This document shows, piece after piece, positions 26,701 to 37,160 of a stretch of DNA of 64,000 bases. The stretch spans positions 558,001-622,000 of the forward strand of contig NZ_CP099402.1 of the NCBI RefSeq assembly GCF_024721175.1, read 5' to 3'. Numbering within the stretch: position 1 is the stretch's first letter; each line of letters opens with the position of its first letter. This stretch comes from Rhizobium sp. Pop5. GTDB lineage: Bacteria > Pseudomonadota > Alphaproteobacteria > Rhizobiales > Rhizobiaceae. The position numbers and the translations under genes are program-made. The notes below the pieces were generated by a model, which searched no databases, was not told where the DNA came from, and saw nothing but the letters and a program-made list of their open reading frames with translations.

Positions 26701-27711
26701 ATGCTTCCCACGAATGTGACCCAATTGATTGGGCGCACCCCCGTCATGTCGATCGAGATCCCGAGCCGAGATTCCATCCTGGTATTGAAGATAGAAAAGA
26801 ACAATCCTGGCGGTTCCATGAAGGATCGCATGGCGCGCAGTATGGTCGTGGCCGCCTTGCAGGACGGCCGGCTTGCTCCGGGAGGTACAATTGTCGAATC
26901 CTCCTCGGGAAATACCGGTATCGGCCTGGCGCTGGCGGCGGTCGAGTTCGGGTTGAATTTCATTGCCGTCGTGGATCATCATGCCGCGCCGGACAAGATC
27001 CGCATGATGCGCGCGATCGGCGCCGAAATCCGCTACGTCGAAGGGGACTTCAGAGAAGATGAAGTTGCCGTCGTCGCCCGGCAGAGACTGGCAGCGCAGC
27101 TCGGCGCGCAACTGCCAGGCGCCATGTTCATGAACCAGTCCGACAATCCTGCCAATCCTGAAGGTTATGCTGACTATGTTGATGAACTGATGGAGCAGCT
27201 TCCCGACGGCATCGATGCATTTGTGGGATGCGTCGGCACCGGTGGGTCGATGACGGGCATTTCGCAGCGGCTGAAGCAGCGCTTGCCCACGATCCGCACG
27301 ATCGCCGTAGAACCCGCAGGCTCCATCGTGTTCGGACAACCGGGACATCCCTATTATCAGTCCGGAACCGGCACGCCGGCCGGCGACGAAGTCGGCAAGG
27401 TCCTCGACTACAGCTGCATTGACGAGGGCGTACAGGTTACCGATCAGCAGGCATTCGAAACGGCCCGCTATATTGCGCGTCGCAAGGCACTGCTCGTCGG
27501 CGGCTCGACAGGCGGGGCGATCTACAAGGCTCTCGAATTCATCGCTTCCGGCAAGTTGCAGGGGACCGTCGTGACGACCGTAGCCGACGGAGGAGAGAAA
27601 TATCTCGGTTCGGTCTTCGACGACGAATGGATGGCAAAGCGCGGCCTGTTCGACCCGTCGATTGCCGCTGAGCTCGATGCGTGGCTTTCCGGACAGGCAC
27701 GCGCGGCATGA
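26701..27711 (+). CDS. sbnA: SbnA-like PLP synthase (cysteine synthase family)
   Basis: A 336-residue fold-II PLP enzyme. The Schiff-base Lys is K41 in NNPGGSMKDRMA, the substrate loop is SSSGNTGIGLA, and the phosphate cup is GCVGTGGSMTG. SbnA replaces the phosphate of O-phosphoserine with an amino-acid nitrogen, forming an N-(2-amino-2-carboxyethyl) amino acid. In staphyloferrin B synthesis the partner is glutamate and SbnB then cuts the product. No SbnB is present here, so the whole adduct may be kept and the nucleophile may be another amino acid such as lysine (inference). The ATG has an AGGAG site; the gene overlaps the opine dehydrogenase start by four bases. Confidence 0.85.
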   Translation: MLPTNVTQLIGRTPVMSIEIPSRDSILVLKIEKNNPGGSMKDRMARSMVVAALQDGRLAPGGTIVESSSGNTGIGLALAAVEFGLNFIAVVDHHAAPDKIRMMRAIGAEIRYVEGDFREDEVAVVARQRLAAQLGAQLPGAMFMNQSDNPANPEGYADYVDELMEQLPDGIDAFVGCVGTGGSMTGISQRLKQRLPTIRTIAVEPAGSIVFGQPGHPYYQSGTGTPAGDEVGKVLDYSCIDEGVQVTDQQAFETARYIARRKALLVGGSTGGAIYKALEFIASGKLQGTVVTTVADGGEKYLGSVFDDEWMAKRGLFDPSIAAELDAWLSGQARAA

Positions 27712-28850
27712 AGGTCACAATATGCGGGGCCGGTCGAACCGGCCATCTGAATGCCGTCCTGTTCAAACAACGCGACGACGTAGACGTATCCGTTCTCACA
27801 TCGTCGACAGATCTCGCCGACAAATGGTCGAGTGGAGAACAGGTCTGGCGGGCGAATTTGCCCGAAGGCGGCGTTCTGGCGGGACGGATCGACCATGTTG
27901 GTACCGATCCGCAGACGGCACTCGCCGATGCGGATCTGGTCGTTGTGACGCAGCCTGCCCAAGCGCGACCGGCGCTCTTGCAGCAGATCGCGCCCCATCT
28001 GCCGGAAAACAAGCGGGTCTTTGTCGGAGCCATTCCGGGATTTTGCGGGTTCGACTGGCTGGCCGAGACTGCGTTCGGCGATCGCGAGAATATCGCGATC
28101 TGGGGGATGAAGGACGTTCCCCATACCGCCTACAATCTCGTCGCGGGCAGCGACGTGCGCATGGGTGGCGCAAAGGCTCAGCTCTATGCGGCGCTTCATC
28201 GTCGCGAGGCGGCAGCTGCGAAAGAAGAGTTGTCGGATCTGCTCGGCCGGCTCTATGAAGCGCCGGTCGGCATCCTCGACGACTATCTCGAGATTACGCT
28301 GACCCCAGGCAATGCGTTGATGCATCCGGCTGTCCTCTATGGGCTGGTCGGCCCTGGTGCCTCCTGGGAGGAACAGCCCTTCGATGGGCCGATCTGCTGG
28401 TGGAGCGATTGCCCGCGCACGGGCGCGGAAATGCTGGAAGCGTGCGATGCGGAAAATCAGGCGCTCAAGCACGCCGCCGAAAGGCGCCTCAAGATCGATT
28501 TGGCAAGCGTGAAGCCGCTTCGGCAAGAATTGATCGAGGCTTATGGCGACCAGATCGGCGATGACAGCACGATGTATTCCCTGCTGAGAACCAATAGCGC
28601 CTACGCCGGCATTCATGCGCCGCTCGTTGCCAACCCGGACGGTCCGGGTCTGGTGATCGATCGGGAAAGTCGCGCCTTTCATGAAGACATCGCTTTCGGT
28701 CAGGCGCTCCTCCTGGAAATAGCCAAGCGGCTGGATGTACCGGTGCCCGCGATCGAAACGACCTATCATTGGGCGCGGGCCTATCACGGCAATCTGCCGC
28801 AACCTCCTCTGAATTTTGTTCCCGTGACATGGGCGGAGGCAATCGGATGA
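27708..28850 (+). CDS. Opine (octopine/nopaline-type) dehydrogenase
   Basis: A 380-residue NAD(P)-dependent dehydrogenase. The Rossmann loop GAGRTGHLNA is at the N-terminus, and the C-terminal octopine-dehydrogenase domain includes EITLTPGNALMHPAVLYG with the conserved catalytic His. Enzymes of this family reductively join a keto acid (usually pyruvate) to an amine, giving N-(1-carboxyethyl) compounds; CntM and related enzymes do this in metallophore synthesis. It takes the place of SbnB in this Sbn-like operon and should add a carboxyethyl group to the siderophore backbone. Start ATG 27708 overlaps the upstream stop (ATGA); its own stop overlaps the synthetase start in the same way. Confidence 0.85.
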   Translation: MKVTICGAGRTGHLNAVLFKQRDDVDVSVLTSSTDLADKWSSGEQVWRANLPEGGVLAGRIDHVGTDPQTALADADLVVVTQPAQARPALLQQIAPHLPENKRVFVGAIPGFCGFDWLAETAFGDRENIAIWGMKDVPHTAYNLVAGSDVRMGGAKAQLYAALHRREAAAAKEELSDLLGRLYEAPVGILDDYLEITLTPGNALMHPAVLYGLVGPGASWEEQPFDGPICWWSDCPRTGAEMLEACDAENQALKHAAERRLKIDLASVKPLRQELIEAYGDQIGDDSTMYSLLRTNSAYAGIHAPLVANPDGPGLVIDRESRAFHEDIAFGQALLLEIAKRLDVPVPAIETTYHWARAYHGNLPQPPLNFVPVTWAEAIG

Positions 28851-30727
28851 ATGAAAATATCGTCAATTCCTATGCAGGTGAGAGAGATGCGCTCGACCCG
28901 CAGCTTCTCCAGCAGGCAAGGCACAACGCCCTGGCCCGCCTTGTGCGATGCCTCCTTGCCGAACGAATTCTCAATCCCGACGCCCTGCTTTGGTCCGCAG
29001 ATGGGACACAGGCATGGCTTCCGTTATGGTCTGCCAGAAAGGTACTCCATTTCGCAGACTTGCGACGTTTGCCGGCGAATACAATATTGAATGGCGGTGC
29101 GATCGAGATCGTCGATGACAGGGGCAGGCGGCGAAGACTGGAAGCGCCCGCCGATCTGGTCGCCGAGATCTCATCGGACTGGTCGGTCGAACCCGCTTCG
29201 GATGGGGTTGCCCGCCTGCTCGCCGATATCGAAAACAGCGTGCAGAACGACGCGTTGATCCGTCGTCACCGCCGGGATTGGATTGCGTCGCTGAACCTCG
29301 AAATTGCGGCTGGCGGCGACACTGGCCTCATTTCCCATCTTGGGCATACGCGTCCTGCACATCAGGCGGCCATGATGCTGGACCAGTGGGGGTCCTTGGA
29401 GGGACATCCTTTTTACCCGACCTGGAAGTCGAAGCCAGGCCTCACGGCGCAGGAGGTCGAAGCCTTGTCGCCGGAATTCGGCGCGCGCGTCAATCTCCGC
29501 ATCGCTGCGCTGCGGCAGGATTGGGCCTATGTGGAGATGATGCCCCATGTCGACAGCTATAACGGCTGGTTTCGCCACAATTACCCGGAGCTATGGGATG
29601 CCTGGGTCAAGGCTTTGACGGAAAGGGGGCAAACGCCTGCGGACTGGCTGCCCCTGCCGATTCACGCCTGGCACCTCGATCATTTTGTCCGCCGGGAATT
29701 TGCTGACGAGATCGCTTCCGGCGTGCTTGTGATCGATGGACCGGAGATTGTCACAATCCCCTCCATGTCCTTTCGCACGATGCTGCCGGACCTGGAAGAA
29801 GCAAGGCCGTTTGTCAAATTGCCGGTCGCCATCTGGATGACGAGCGAAATGCGGACCCTGCAGGCAAAGTCCATCCACATGGGCCCGAGGCTCAGCACCT
29901 TGATTTCCGACATTCTCGCAGCCGATGAAGCCATTGGAGGCGAACTGGAGTTCTTCCGCGAGGAGCTGGGTGCGATCTTCCACCATCCCGAAACGGGCGA
30001 TGAACATCCGGGCCGTTTCCTCTCCGTCGTCTATCGCGAGGCCGACGGCATCGCACGAAATGACGGTCTGATGCCCGTCACCGTGGCTGCCTTGCTGGCT
30101 GCCAGTCCCGTCGATGGTCGGCCGCTGATCTGCGAACTGATCGTGCGCATGGGCGATGATCGACGAGCGGCCGCAGAGTTCTTCCGCAATTATGCCGAGG
30201 TCGTTCTCAGGCCGACGATCGCCATGTATCTTTTGTATGGCATTGCCTTCGAAGCTCACCAGCAGAACAGTACCATACTCTTCAATCCATCAGGGCGCCC
30301 GCAGCGCCTGCTCATTCGCGACTTCGGTGATGGCCGCAGCTTCGCCCCGCTGTTCGAGACGCGAGGATATCAGCTGAAGCCGTTCAGCCGCGCCGGCATC
30401 TTGCCGACCACCTTCAATGACGACATCGCTCTTGTTCGCTCGTTCGTCATCGATGCCTGCTTCGTCTGCCATCTTCATGAAGTAGCGCTTTGCCTGAACG
30501 AACATTTCGGGCTCAGCGAAGCATGGTCGATCCTGAGGCAGAAGACGGAAGAAGCGTTTGACCGGGTACGACCCCGCATGCTGTCCGAAGAATTTTGGCT
30601 GGAGGAGCGGGACGCGTTTCTCAATCGCCCTTGGCCGACCCGTTCCGTCTTGCGCATGCATCTCGAGCGATATCGTGACTATCGTCTGGAGCATGAACTG
30701 CCAAACCCGCTGACAGAGACGCCATGA
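28847..30727 (+). CDS. NIS siderophore synthetase (IucA/IucC family)
   Basis: A 626-residue NRPS-independent siderophore synthetase, which activates a carboxylate (citrate, malate-like or similar) with ATP and couples it to an amine. Family features in order are [66 protein letters not shown], and the C-terminal FhuF-like [33 protein letters not shown]. It is the only NIS synthetase in the operon, so the product probably has one hydroxy-acid amide; staphyloferrin B needs three. It overlaps neighbours by four bases on both sides. Confidence 0.9.
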   Translation: MNENIVNSYAGERDALDPQLLQQARHNALARLVRCLLAERILNPDALLWSADGTQAWLPLWSARKVLHFADLRRLPANTILNGGAIEIVDDRGRRRRLEAPADLVAEISSDWSVEPASDGVARLLADIENSVQNDALIRRHRRDWIASLNLEIAAGGDTGLISHLGHTRPAHQAAMMLDQWGSLEGHPFYPTWKSKPGLTAQEVEALSPEFGARVNLRIAALRQDWAYVEMMPHVDSYNGWFRHNYPELWDAWVKALTERGQTPADWLPLPIHAWHLDHFVRREFADEIASGVLVIDGPEIVTIPSMSFRTMLPDLEEARPFVKLPVAIWMTSEMRTLQAKSIHMGPRLSTLISDILAADEAIGGELEFFREELGAIFHHPETGDEHPGRFLSVVYREADGIARNDGLMPVTVAALLAASPVDGRPLICELIVRMGDDRRAAAEFFRNYAEVVLRPTIAMYLLYGIAFEAHQQNSTILFNPSGRPQRLLIRDFGDGRSFAPLFETRGYQLKPFSRAGILPTTFNDDIALVRSFVIDACFVCHLHEVALCLNEHFGLSEAWSILRQKTEEAFDRVRPRMLSEEFWLEERDAFLNRPWPTRSVLRMHLERYRDYRLEHELPNPLTETP

Positions 30728-31956
30728 CGGGGACTGTTGCGGTTATACGAGGCTTCGGCCCGGTCTTTGCTATTCTCTTCGGCCTGCAGTTCATCTCCAT
30801 GGGTGCCATGGAGATGAGCGGTCCATTCTGGCCGTTGCGCATCGAGGAATTGTCGTCGTCAGGCGGAATCTTCGCACTGGCTGGAATCGGCGTCTATGTG
30901 TGCCCGATGATCGGCGTCTCTCTTACCAGCGCCCTGTGGGGAAGGATGGGGGACCGGTACGGCAACCGCCTGATGATGGTCAGAGCGCTTGCCGGGCTTG
31001 CCGTCACCCAGATCCTCGTTTCCTTTGCTCAGGACGTCTGGCTGATCCTGCTCCTGCGGTTTCTGCAGGGATGTTGCGCTGGCTATATCGCGCCAGCCCA
31101 GGCCTATGGCATCCAGATTACGGGCGGCCGCAACCGAGGGGTGCTTCTGACCTGGCTTCAGGTGGCGACCAATGTCGGTTCGCTCAGTGGCGCGTTCTTC
31201 GGCGGTCTCATCCTCGACGCATCCTCCTTCACGACGATCAACCTGACGGCGGGTCTCATCTGCGGCGTCTGCGCCGTCGCTGCCTGGGTGATCCTACCTC
31301 GGCCTGCGGCAGAAACGAGTGAAGCCGGTCGAGGCCAGGCTCGTCAAAATCAAGCATTCACAGGGCAGGCTGCGGCACCTGTCTGGGGCCTACTGGCGCT
31401 GACGGGAATGATGCTTGCCAGCCGAATGGTTTTGCAGGTGCCTTTCGCGCTGTACATGACTGAGGTCTTTCGAGCCCCGCACTGGGTCACCGGCTTCAGC
31501 TACGGCCTTCTGGCGCTCGGCTTTGTCGTGGCAGCGCCGCTCTGGGCGCAATTTTTCAACGACCGTCCGGCAAGCTTCATCCTTGGTTGGATGGTCCTTA
31601 TTGCCGGTGGATGTGCTTTGCTGACCAGTCTTGCCGGCCTGACCCGCTCTGTTGAATATTTTGCCGTGATCTATCTGTTCTGGGGCGGCCTGCTAGGCGG
31701 AACGACGCCCATCCTCGTGGCCCTCATGTCCGCAGCCACGGCCGATGGTCGTCAGGGCTCGGTACTGGGCACCGCCCAGTCCTGGCAACAGATCGCATCC
31801 GTGGCGGGGATAGCCATCGGAACGGGCACTGCCCAGATATTCGGGCTTACAAGCGTTTACCCTCTCGTGTCGCTGCTTTATGCGGCGTCCCTCTTTACTG
31901 CCCTCGGCCTGTGGTTCCTTGCACGCTCGCGCCTACCTGTTGGAGATTCCCTGTGA
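30724..31956 (+). CDS. MFS transporter, probable siderophore exporter
   Basis: A 410-residue major facilitator with about 12 membrane helices in two halves and the loop-2 motif [13 protein letters not shown] after helix 2. By position within the biosynthetic operon it matches SbnD, the staphyloferrin B exporter. The loop near residues 195-215 ([12 protein letters not shown]) is the expected central cytoplasmic linker. It overlaps the synthetase gene by ATGA and the binding-protein gene by GTGA. Export of the new siderophore is inferred from context. Confidence 0.85.
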   Translation: MTGTVAVIRGFGPVFAILFGLQFISMGAMEMSGPFWPLRIEELSSSGGIFALAGIGVYVCPMIGVSLTSALWGRMGDRYGNRLMMVRALAGLAVTQILVSFAQDVWLILLLRFLQGCCAGYIAPAQAYGIQITGGRNRGVLLTWLQVATNVGSLSGAFFGGLILDASSFTTINLTAGLICGVCAVAAWVILPRPAAETSEAGRGQARQNQAFTGQAAAPVWGLLALTGMMLASRMVLQVPFALYMTEVFRAPHWVTGFSYGLLALGFVVAAPLWAQFFNDRPASFILGWMVLIAGGCALLTSLAGLTRSVEYFAVIYLFWGGLLGGTTPILVALMSAATADGRQGSVLGTAQSWQQIASVAGIAIGTGTAQIFGLTSVYPLVSLLYAASLFTALGLWFLARSRLPVGDSL

Positions 31957-33113
31957 CCTGCCTTCGCCTCTACGCGTTTGCGATAATCCTGTTGTTGACG
32001 CCGCTTACCGCTCTTTCTGCCCGCGCTGAAAATGACGCGGTCCCGCAAACGACTGTTACCGTCAAGGATATCGCCGGGCGGGACGTGCAGGTTAAGGTGC
32101 CCGTCTCCCGGATGCTACTCGGGGAAGGCAGACAACTCTATCTGATCGCCTCGCTCGACCGAGAGAATCCGCTGGAGCGCGTCGTCGCGTGGCGCAACGA
32201 TCTGATCGAAGCCGATCCTGCGACTTACAGGCAATATCTCGACAAATTTCCCGAGCTTGCGAAATTGCCGACCTTCAAGGGAAATGAAGGAAGTCTGATC
32301 GATATCGAATCGGCGATCGTGAAGAAACCCGACGTGGTTCTTCTCAACCTCGAAGCCAAACAGGCCAATGAAGACGCTCAGTATGTCGAGAAACTCGCAT
32401 CTCTCGACATACCAGTTCTCTACATCGATTTCAGGCACTACCCGCTTCAGAATGCCGACCCCACAATCCGGCTGCTCGGCAAGATCATGGGGCGCGAGGA
32501 GCGGGCAGAAGACGTGATTTCGTTCCGCAGACAGGCTATGGCTCGGGTCGAGGATGTGCTTGCCAAGATGAAGCCGGACCGCCCGAAGGTATTCATCGAA
32601 CGCATCGGCGGATATACGGAGGACTGCTGCCTTTCATTCGGTGCCGAGAATTTCGGCAAATATGTCGATTTGGCAGGCGGGCACAATATCGGCAGCGATT
32701 TCCTGCCCTCGACATTCGGGCAGCTCAGTCCCGAACAGGTGGTCGTCTCCAATCCCGATCATGTCATCGTCACCAGTGCCGATTGGCAGGCCTACGTGCC
32801 CGGCGGCCGCTGGATTCCGGTCGGCCCGAATGCAGATCTGGATGCCTCGAGGAAGAAGCTCGAATGGTATACCTTGCGGGATGCCTATGCCGGGACAACG
32901 GCGCAGAACAAGCGCAATTTCCACGCCATATGGCATCAGTTTTACAACAGTCCCTATGAATTTATCGCGGTCCAATGGATCGCAAAGTGGCTCCATCCCG
33001 ATCTCTTCGCCGATCTCGACCCGGACCGGACATTTGCCGAATACCACAAGCGCTTTCTTCCGATCGGCTATCAACCCGGCTACGCCGTCAGCCTCGATAC
33101 CCAAGCACCATGA
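31953..33113 (+). CDS. Iron-siderophore ABC transporter substrate-binding protein
   Basis: A 386-residue cluster A binding protein of the FepB/FecB type. A signal peptide ([20 protein letters not shown]) is followed by [21 protein letters not shown], the usual opening strand. The GTG at 31953 overlaps the exporter stop by GTGA and gives a complete signal peptide; an earlier frame start at 31911 would lie inside the exporter gene. It should capture the ferric siderophore in the periplasm after the TonB receptor and deliver it to the permease encoded next. Confidence 0.88.
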   Translation: MTCLRLYAFAIILLLTPLTALSARAENDAVPQTTVTVKDIAGRDVQVKVPVSRMLLGEGRQLYLIASLDRENPLERVVAWRNDLIEADPATYRQYLDKFPELAKLPTFKGNEGSLIDIESAIVKKPDVVLLNLEAKQANEDAQYVEKLASLDIPVLYIDFRHYPLQNADPTIRLLGKIMGREERAEDVISFRRQAMARVEDVLAKMKPDRPKVFIERIGGYTEDCCLSFGAENFGKYVDLAGGHNIGSDFLPSTFGQLSPEQVVVSNPDHVIVTSADWQAYVPGGRWIPVGPNADLDASRKKLEWYTLRDAYAGTTAQNKRNFHAIWHQFYNSPYEFIAVQWIAKWLHPDLFADLDPDRTFAEYHKRFLPIGYQPGYAVSLDTQAP

Positions 33114-34177
33114 CCGAAACCGTGACAACCATGGGCCACGTTAATGCGGTCGGCCGCTATCGCCTCGCAAGTCTCAGAAAACATCTTGTGCTTTGTCTGC
33201 TGCTTGCAGCCGTTGTCCTTGTGTTTCTCGCAGATATTGCCACAGGTCCAGCCTGGTACGGACTGGACGATGTGCTGAAGACCGTGCTGATACCTGCCGA
33301 TGCGCAGCCCCAGATGCGCGTCGTGGTCTGGTCCATCCGGATGCCCTCGGCCCTCATGGCTGTTGTCGTTGGAATGGCGCTGGCAACCGCCGGCGTTCAG
33401 ATGCAGACGGTGCTCAACAACCCGCTCGCGAGCCCGTTCACTCTTGGAATTTCATCCGCGGCAAGCTTCGGTGCGGCGCTCGCTCTCGCTTTTGGCCTGT
33501 CCTTCATTCCGGTCGCCGGCGACTATATCGTTGCGGTCAACGCCTTCATCATGGCGCTTGGATCCGCCCTCATCATCCATTCCGTGGGATTGCGGCGGGG
33601 AAGCTCGGTCCAAACGATCGTGTTGCTTGGCATCGCGCTGGTGTTCAGCTTCAATACCGCGTTGGCGATGGTCCAGTATTTTGCAAACGATCAGGCTGTT
33701 GCTGCCATCGTGTTCTGGACGATGGGCAGCCTGACCAAGGCAACCTGGCCGAAGCTTGCCGTGACAGTCGCCGTCCTGGTTCTGACCATTCCCATCTTCG
33801 TCTATCGACGCTGGCAGTTGACAGCACTTCGGCTCGGAGAGGCTCGCGCAGCGTCCTTCGGAATTCCGGTTCGTCGCCTTCGGTTGGAAACGCTCGTGCT
33901 CATATCGCTCCTGTCGTCCATTCCGGTCGCATTTGTCGGAACGATCGGCTTTGTCGGACTTGTGGCGCCACATATCGCGAGGATGCTTGTCGGTGAGGAT
34001 CAGCGGCACTTGCTTCCTGCCAGCGCCATGATCGGAGCCCTGATCATGTCATCCAGTTCCACGGTCGCGAAAGTTCTCGTGCCGGGCGCGGTTTTGCCGA
34101 TCGGCGTCATCACCGCCGTCATAGGCCTGCCGGTATTCTTTTATCTTATCCTGAAGGGAGGGCGGGAAACGTGGTAG
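33110..34177 (+). CDS. FecCD-family iron-siderophore permease
   Basis: A 355-residue permease with about ten membrane helices. Family motifs include IRMPSALMAVVVGMALATAGVQMQTVLNNPLASPFTLGISSAASFGAALAL near the N-terminus and VAFVGTIGFVGLVAPHIARMLVGEDQRHLLPASAMIGAL near the C-terminus. A single permease gene implies a homodimer. ATG 33110 overlaps the binding-protein stop by four bases; the gene end overlaps the ATPase start by seven. Confidence 0.92.
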   Translation: MTETVTTMGHVNAVGRYRLASLRKHLVLCLLLAAVVLVFLADIATGPAWYGLDDVLKTVLIPADAQPQMRVVVWSIRMPSALMAVVVGMALATAGVQMQTVLNNPLASPFTLGISSAASFGAALALAFGLSFIPVAGDYIVAVNAFIMALGSALIIHSVGLRRGSSVQTIVLLGIALVFSFNTALAMVQYFANDQAVAAIVFWTMGSLTKATWPKLAVTVAVLVLTIPIFVYRRWQLTALRLGEARAASFGIPVRRLRLETLVLISLLSSIPVAFVGTIGFVGLVAPHIARMLVGEDQRHLLPASAMIGALIMSSSSTVAKVLVPGAVLPIGVITAVIGLPVFFYLILKGGRETW

Positions 34178-34923
34178 TACTCAGCACAAAAGCGTTGGGG
34201 GCGGTTTACGGCACGCGGCCTGTCCTGAGCGAGGTATCATTGCCTCCATGCCACGGAGGAGAAATCATCGCGCTGATCGGAGCCAATGCAGCCGGCAAGT
34301 CAACGCTTCTGCGTCGTATAGCCGGAATTCTTCCGGGTGCCGGAGAATGTCGGCTGGCGGGTGTTGACGATCGCGAAACGGCGATCGCTTACATGCCGCA
34401 GGATCAGGTGAGCGGAGCAGCGTTGACCGTCTTCGAAGCCGTGCTTTTGGCGCGCAAGCAGACCAGCGGCTGGAAGCTGGCTGACGCAGATCTCCATGAG
34501 GTCGAGCGGGCATTGGCCGCCCTGCAAATCGCTGATCTTGGCTCCGAATATGTTTCGGAGTTGAGCGGCGGTCAGCGCCAGCTCGTGGCCCTTGCGCAAT
34601 GCGTCGTCCGTGCTCCGACGGTGCTGCTTCTCGACGAGCCGACGAGCGCCCTTGATCTCCATCGTCAGTTCGACGTCATGAGGCATGTCAGGTCGCTGGC
34701 GAGGGAAAAGGGACTGCTCGTCATCATCGCGGTGCATGACCTGAATCTGGCGATGAAGTTTGCAGACAAGATCGCCATTCTTGCGCATGGAACACTGCAT
34801 GCTTTCGGCCCGGTCACCGAAGTGCTGACGCCCGGAAATCTCGAGGCGGCATTTCGTGTGAAAAGCCGGCTCGAGACATGTTCGCAAGGCAAGCTTCACC
34901 TGATCGTCGATGATGCAGTGTGA
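34171..34923 (+). CDS. Iron-siderophore ABC transporter ATP-binding protein
   Basis: A 250-residue FecE/FepC-type ATPase: Walker A GANAAGKST, signature LSGGQRQLVALAQ, Walker [14 protein letters not shown] and the switch His in IIAVHDLN. It starts with GTG at 34171 after AGGGAGG and overlaps the permease gene by seven bases. It is the last gene of the plus-strand operon and ends 27 bases before the stop of the convergent TonB receptor gene. Confidence 0.93.
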   Translation: MVVLSTKALGAVYGTRPVLSEVSLPPCHGGEIIALIGANAAGKSTLLRRIAGILPGAGECRLAGVDDRETAIAYMPQDQVSGAALTVFEAVLLARKQTSGWKLADADLHEVERALAALQIADLGSEYVSELSGGQRQLVALAQCVVRAPTVLLLDEPTSALDLHRQFDVMRHVRSLAREKGLLVIIAVHDLNLAMKFADKIAILAHGTLHAFGPVTEVLTPGNLEAAFRVKSRLETCSQGKLHLIVDDAV

Positions 34924-34950
34924 AGCCTGCCTTGGCTACTTTCAGCCGCC

Positions 34951-37095
34951 TCAGAAGTCTGTGGTTATCGATACCTTGAAGGTGCGCGGCGCACCCTGGG
35001 CGATCGTGCTGAAGCTGGCGACCCCTGACCAGTAGTCCTTATCGAACACGTTTTCGACGGAGGCTCGGAATGTGACGGGCCTCGTTTCGATTTCCGTCTT
35101 GTAGCGCGCGCCGAGGTCAAGCCGCGTCCAGGAAGGGATCTTCAGCGTGTTCGTCGTGTTGATATACTGTTCGCCGGTGTGAATGACATTGGCCGTCAGC
35201 GTCAGGCCTTCCAGGAAAGACGCGTCCCATTCGGCTCCGATGTTCGCCTGGATCTTCGGCACGCCGATCGGGCGCTTGCCGCGGGTCGCAGCGCTCGAGG
35301 TATTCGTCAGTTCTCCATCCATCAGCACCAAGCCGCCAAGCAAGCGCAGATCGTCCGTGACTTCGCCAAACACGTTGAATTCAATGCCGCGGTTGCGCTG
35401 TTCCCCGCCAGCGGTAAAGATCTGGCCGCCGCCGCTCGGCTCCAACTGGCCGAAGGGCTTCTCGATCTGGAATGCACTGACGGTCATTGCAATCTGTCCG
35501 AGGTCGACTTTGGTACCGATCTCGTATTGTGTCGTCTTGTATGGAGCGAGCGTTTCGCCCGCATTGATGGCCGTGGTGGGAGCCGTGTCGCCTATGCTCA
35601 GGCCCTGCGCGTAGTTGGCATAGAAGGAAACCTCGTCCCAGGGGCGGACGACGAGGCCAACGAGGGGCGTGACGGCGTCCTCGTCCGAAGACGATGACAC
35701 GGCGCCTGTTGTTGCATTGAAGTTCTTAGAATCGATCTGCTGGAAGCGACCGCCAAGAGTGAGCTGCACGCGCTCGTCGAGCATCGACAAGGTGTCCGAC
35801 AGGCCGACGCCGGACAGCCTGGCTTCGGAGACCTTCGGCACTGAACTGGGATTGGCGACGAACTGCTCGATACGACGGACGGGGTCGTACATATTGCTCA
35901 GCTGGGCAGTGCCTGAGACGATCGCACGATCGAGGCTCTGGTGGAGATAGCTCGCCTGCAGGGTCATTGTGTGGGAGATCGGCCCCGTGTCAAACTTGGT
36001 GCGGATACCCGTTTCTGCCGTAAGTCTGTCGACGTCGAACACCGCATTCTGTGGCGTGATGGTGACATCGCCGGCCGAATTCAGGATGGTCGGCAGACCA
36101 AAAAGGCGATGCACGTGAGAATTGCCGCCACCCACGGCGCCAAACCAGGTGATATCGTCGGTCAGATCATATTCGACCCTGCCCAGGACCGAGCGGTCCG
36201 CGCTCTTCGACCACTCCCACGGCTCCTGGACATTGAGCGATCCGTCGGGTGCGCTCGGCACGATCAAACCGGTGGTTTGAAAGAAGGGACGCTGCGGCGC
36301 GTCAAAAGTTTCGCGCTGTCCGATCACGTCGAGTGTGGCTCGAAGATTTTCCCCCTGATAATCAAGAGCCAGGGCTCCAACATAAAAGTCCCGTGTCTGA
36401 TTATCGATCGGGGTGTCACCACCGTGGGCACTGCCGTTCAAGCGGATGCCAAATTGCCGTTCGTCGCCGAACCGTCGCGACACGTCGACATGAACACCAC
36501 CCTGAAAGTCGGAAGCGTAATCCGTCGTCAGCCTCGTCAAATCCTCATCGAGCGCTCGCTTCGGAACGATGTTGATGGTGCCGCCGACGGCGCTGTTAGG
36601 AGAGATTCCGTAAAGGAAAGCTGTCGGACCCTTCAGCACCTCGACCCGCTCGGCATATTCGGTGAAAACCCGGTACGTGGGGGCGATGCCATAAATCCCA
36701 TCAAACGCGATTTCGCCGGCATTGCCTTCGCCGACCGGAAAGCCTCTGATGTAGAACGAGTCCAACATTCCCCCTGAGGAATGGGTATTTCTGACAGACG
36801 GATCGTTATCCATCACATCGCCCACGGTCTGGGCACCCTGGTCCTCGATTTTCTGAGATGTATACCCAGTCACATTAAAAGGGGTCTCCATGAAATCCCG
36901 GTTTCCCAGAGCCCCCAGGCGTGCGCCTTTCGCGACCTGACCGCCTGCATATTCTTCCGGGAGGGTTCCGATCGTGGACGTGGCGTCTTTCTTCGCAGTA
37001 ATAACTATTGGTGCCAATTCGGTGGCACTCTGCCCGTATGCGGCACCGTTTGCCACAGCGGTCACCACTACTGTGCACCCCAACATAAACTTCAT
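34951..37095 (-). CDS. TonB-dependent siderophore receptor
   Basis: A 714-residue outer-membrane receptor. A signal peptide (MLGCTVVVTAVANGAAYG) is followed by a TonB-box-like LAPIVITAKK, a plug domain with QTVGDVMDNDPSVR and FYIRGFPV, then a 22-strand barrel ending in the typical VENVFDKDYW and a C-terminal Phe. It resembles FhuA/FoxA-type hydroxamate and carboxylate receptors. It is convergent with the siderophore operon and shares its iron-box sequence, so it should take up the ferric form of the operon's product. There is no N-terminal signalling extension, so it is not a surface-signalling receptor. Confidence 0.93.
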   Translation of the reverse strand: MKFMLGCTVVVTAVANGAAYGQSATELAPIVITAKKDATSTIGTLPEEYAGGQVAKGARLGALGNRDFMETPFNVTGYTSQKIEDQGAQTVGDVMDNDPSVRNTHSSGGMLDSFYIRGFPVGEGNAGEIAFDGIYGIAPTYRVFTEYAERVEVLKGPTAFLYGISPNSAVGGTINIVPKRALDEDLTRLTTDYASDFQGGVHVDVSRRFGDERQFGIRLNGSAHGGDTPIDNQTRDFYVGALALDYQGENLRATLDVIGQRETFDAPQRPFFQTTGLIVPSAPDGSLNVQEPWEWSKSADRSVLGRVEYDLTDDITWFGAVGGGNSHVHRLFGLPTILNSAGDVTITPQNAVFDVDRLTAETGIRTKFDTGPISHTMTLQASYLHQSLDRAIVSGTAQLSNMYDPVRRIEQFVANPSSVPKVSEARLSGVGLSDTLSMLDERVQLTLGGRFQQIDSKNFNATTGAVSSSSDEDAVTPLVGLVVRPWDEVSFYANYAQGLSIGDTAPTTAINAGETLAPYKTTQYEIGTKVDLGQIAMTVSAFQIEKPFGQLEPSGGGQIFTAGGEQRNRGIEFNVFGEVTDDLRLLGGLVLMDGELTNTSSAATRGKRPIGVPKIQANIGAEWDASFLEGLTLTANVIHTGEQYINTTNTLKIPSWTRLDLGARYKTEIETRPVTFRASVENVFDKDYWSGVASFSTIAQGAPRTFKVSITTDF

Positions 37096-37160
37096 GCAAA
37101 ATCCCCTAACCAGTCATCGCCTGATCCCGTGAGCCGCGACCATCAGCACAAAACCGCTAA

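Noticed and set aside
24894..34923. Staphyloferrin B, vicibactin or rhizobactin 1021 as the product
   Set aside because: Staphyloferrin B needs three NIS synthetases and SbnB; vicibactin needs ornithine hydroxylase and NRPS genes; rhizobactin 1021 needs diaminobutyrate and lysine-type monooxygenase genes. None of these are present.
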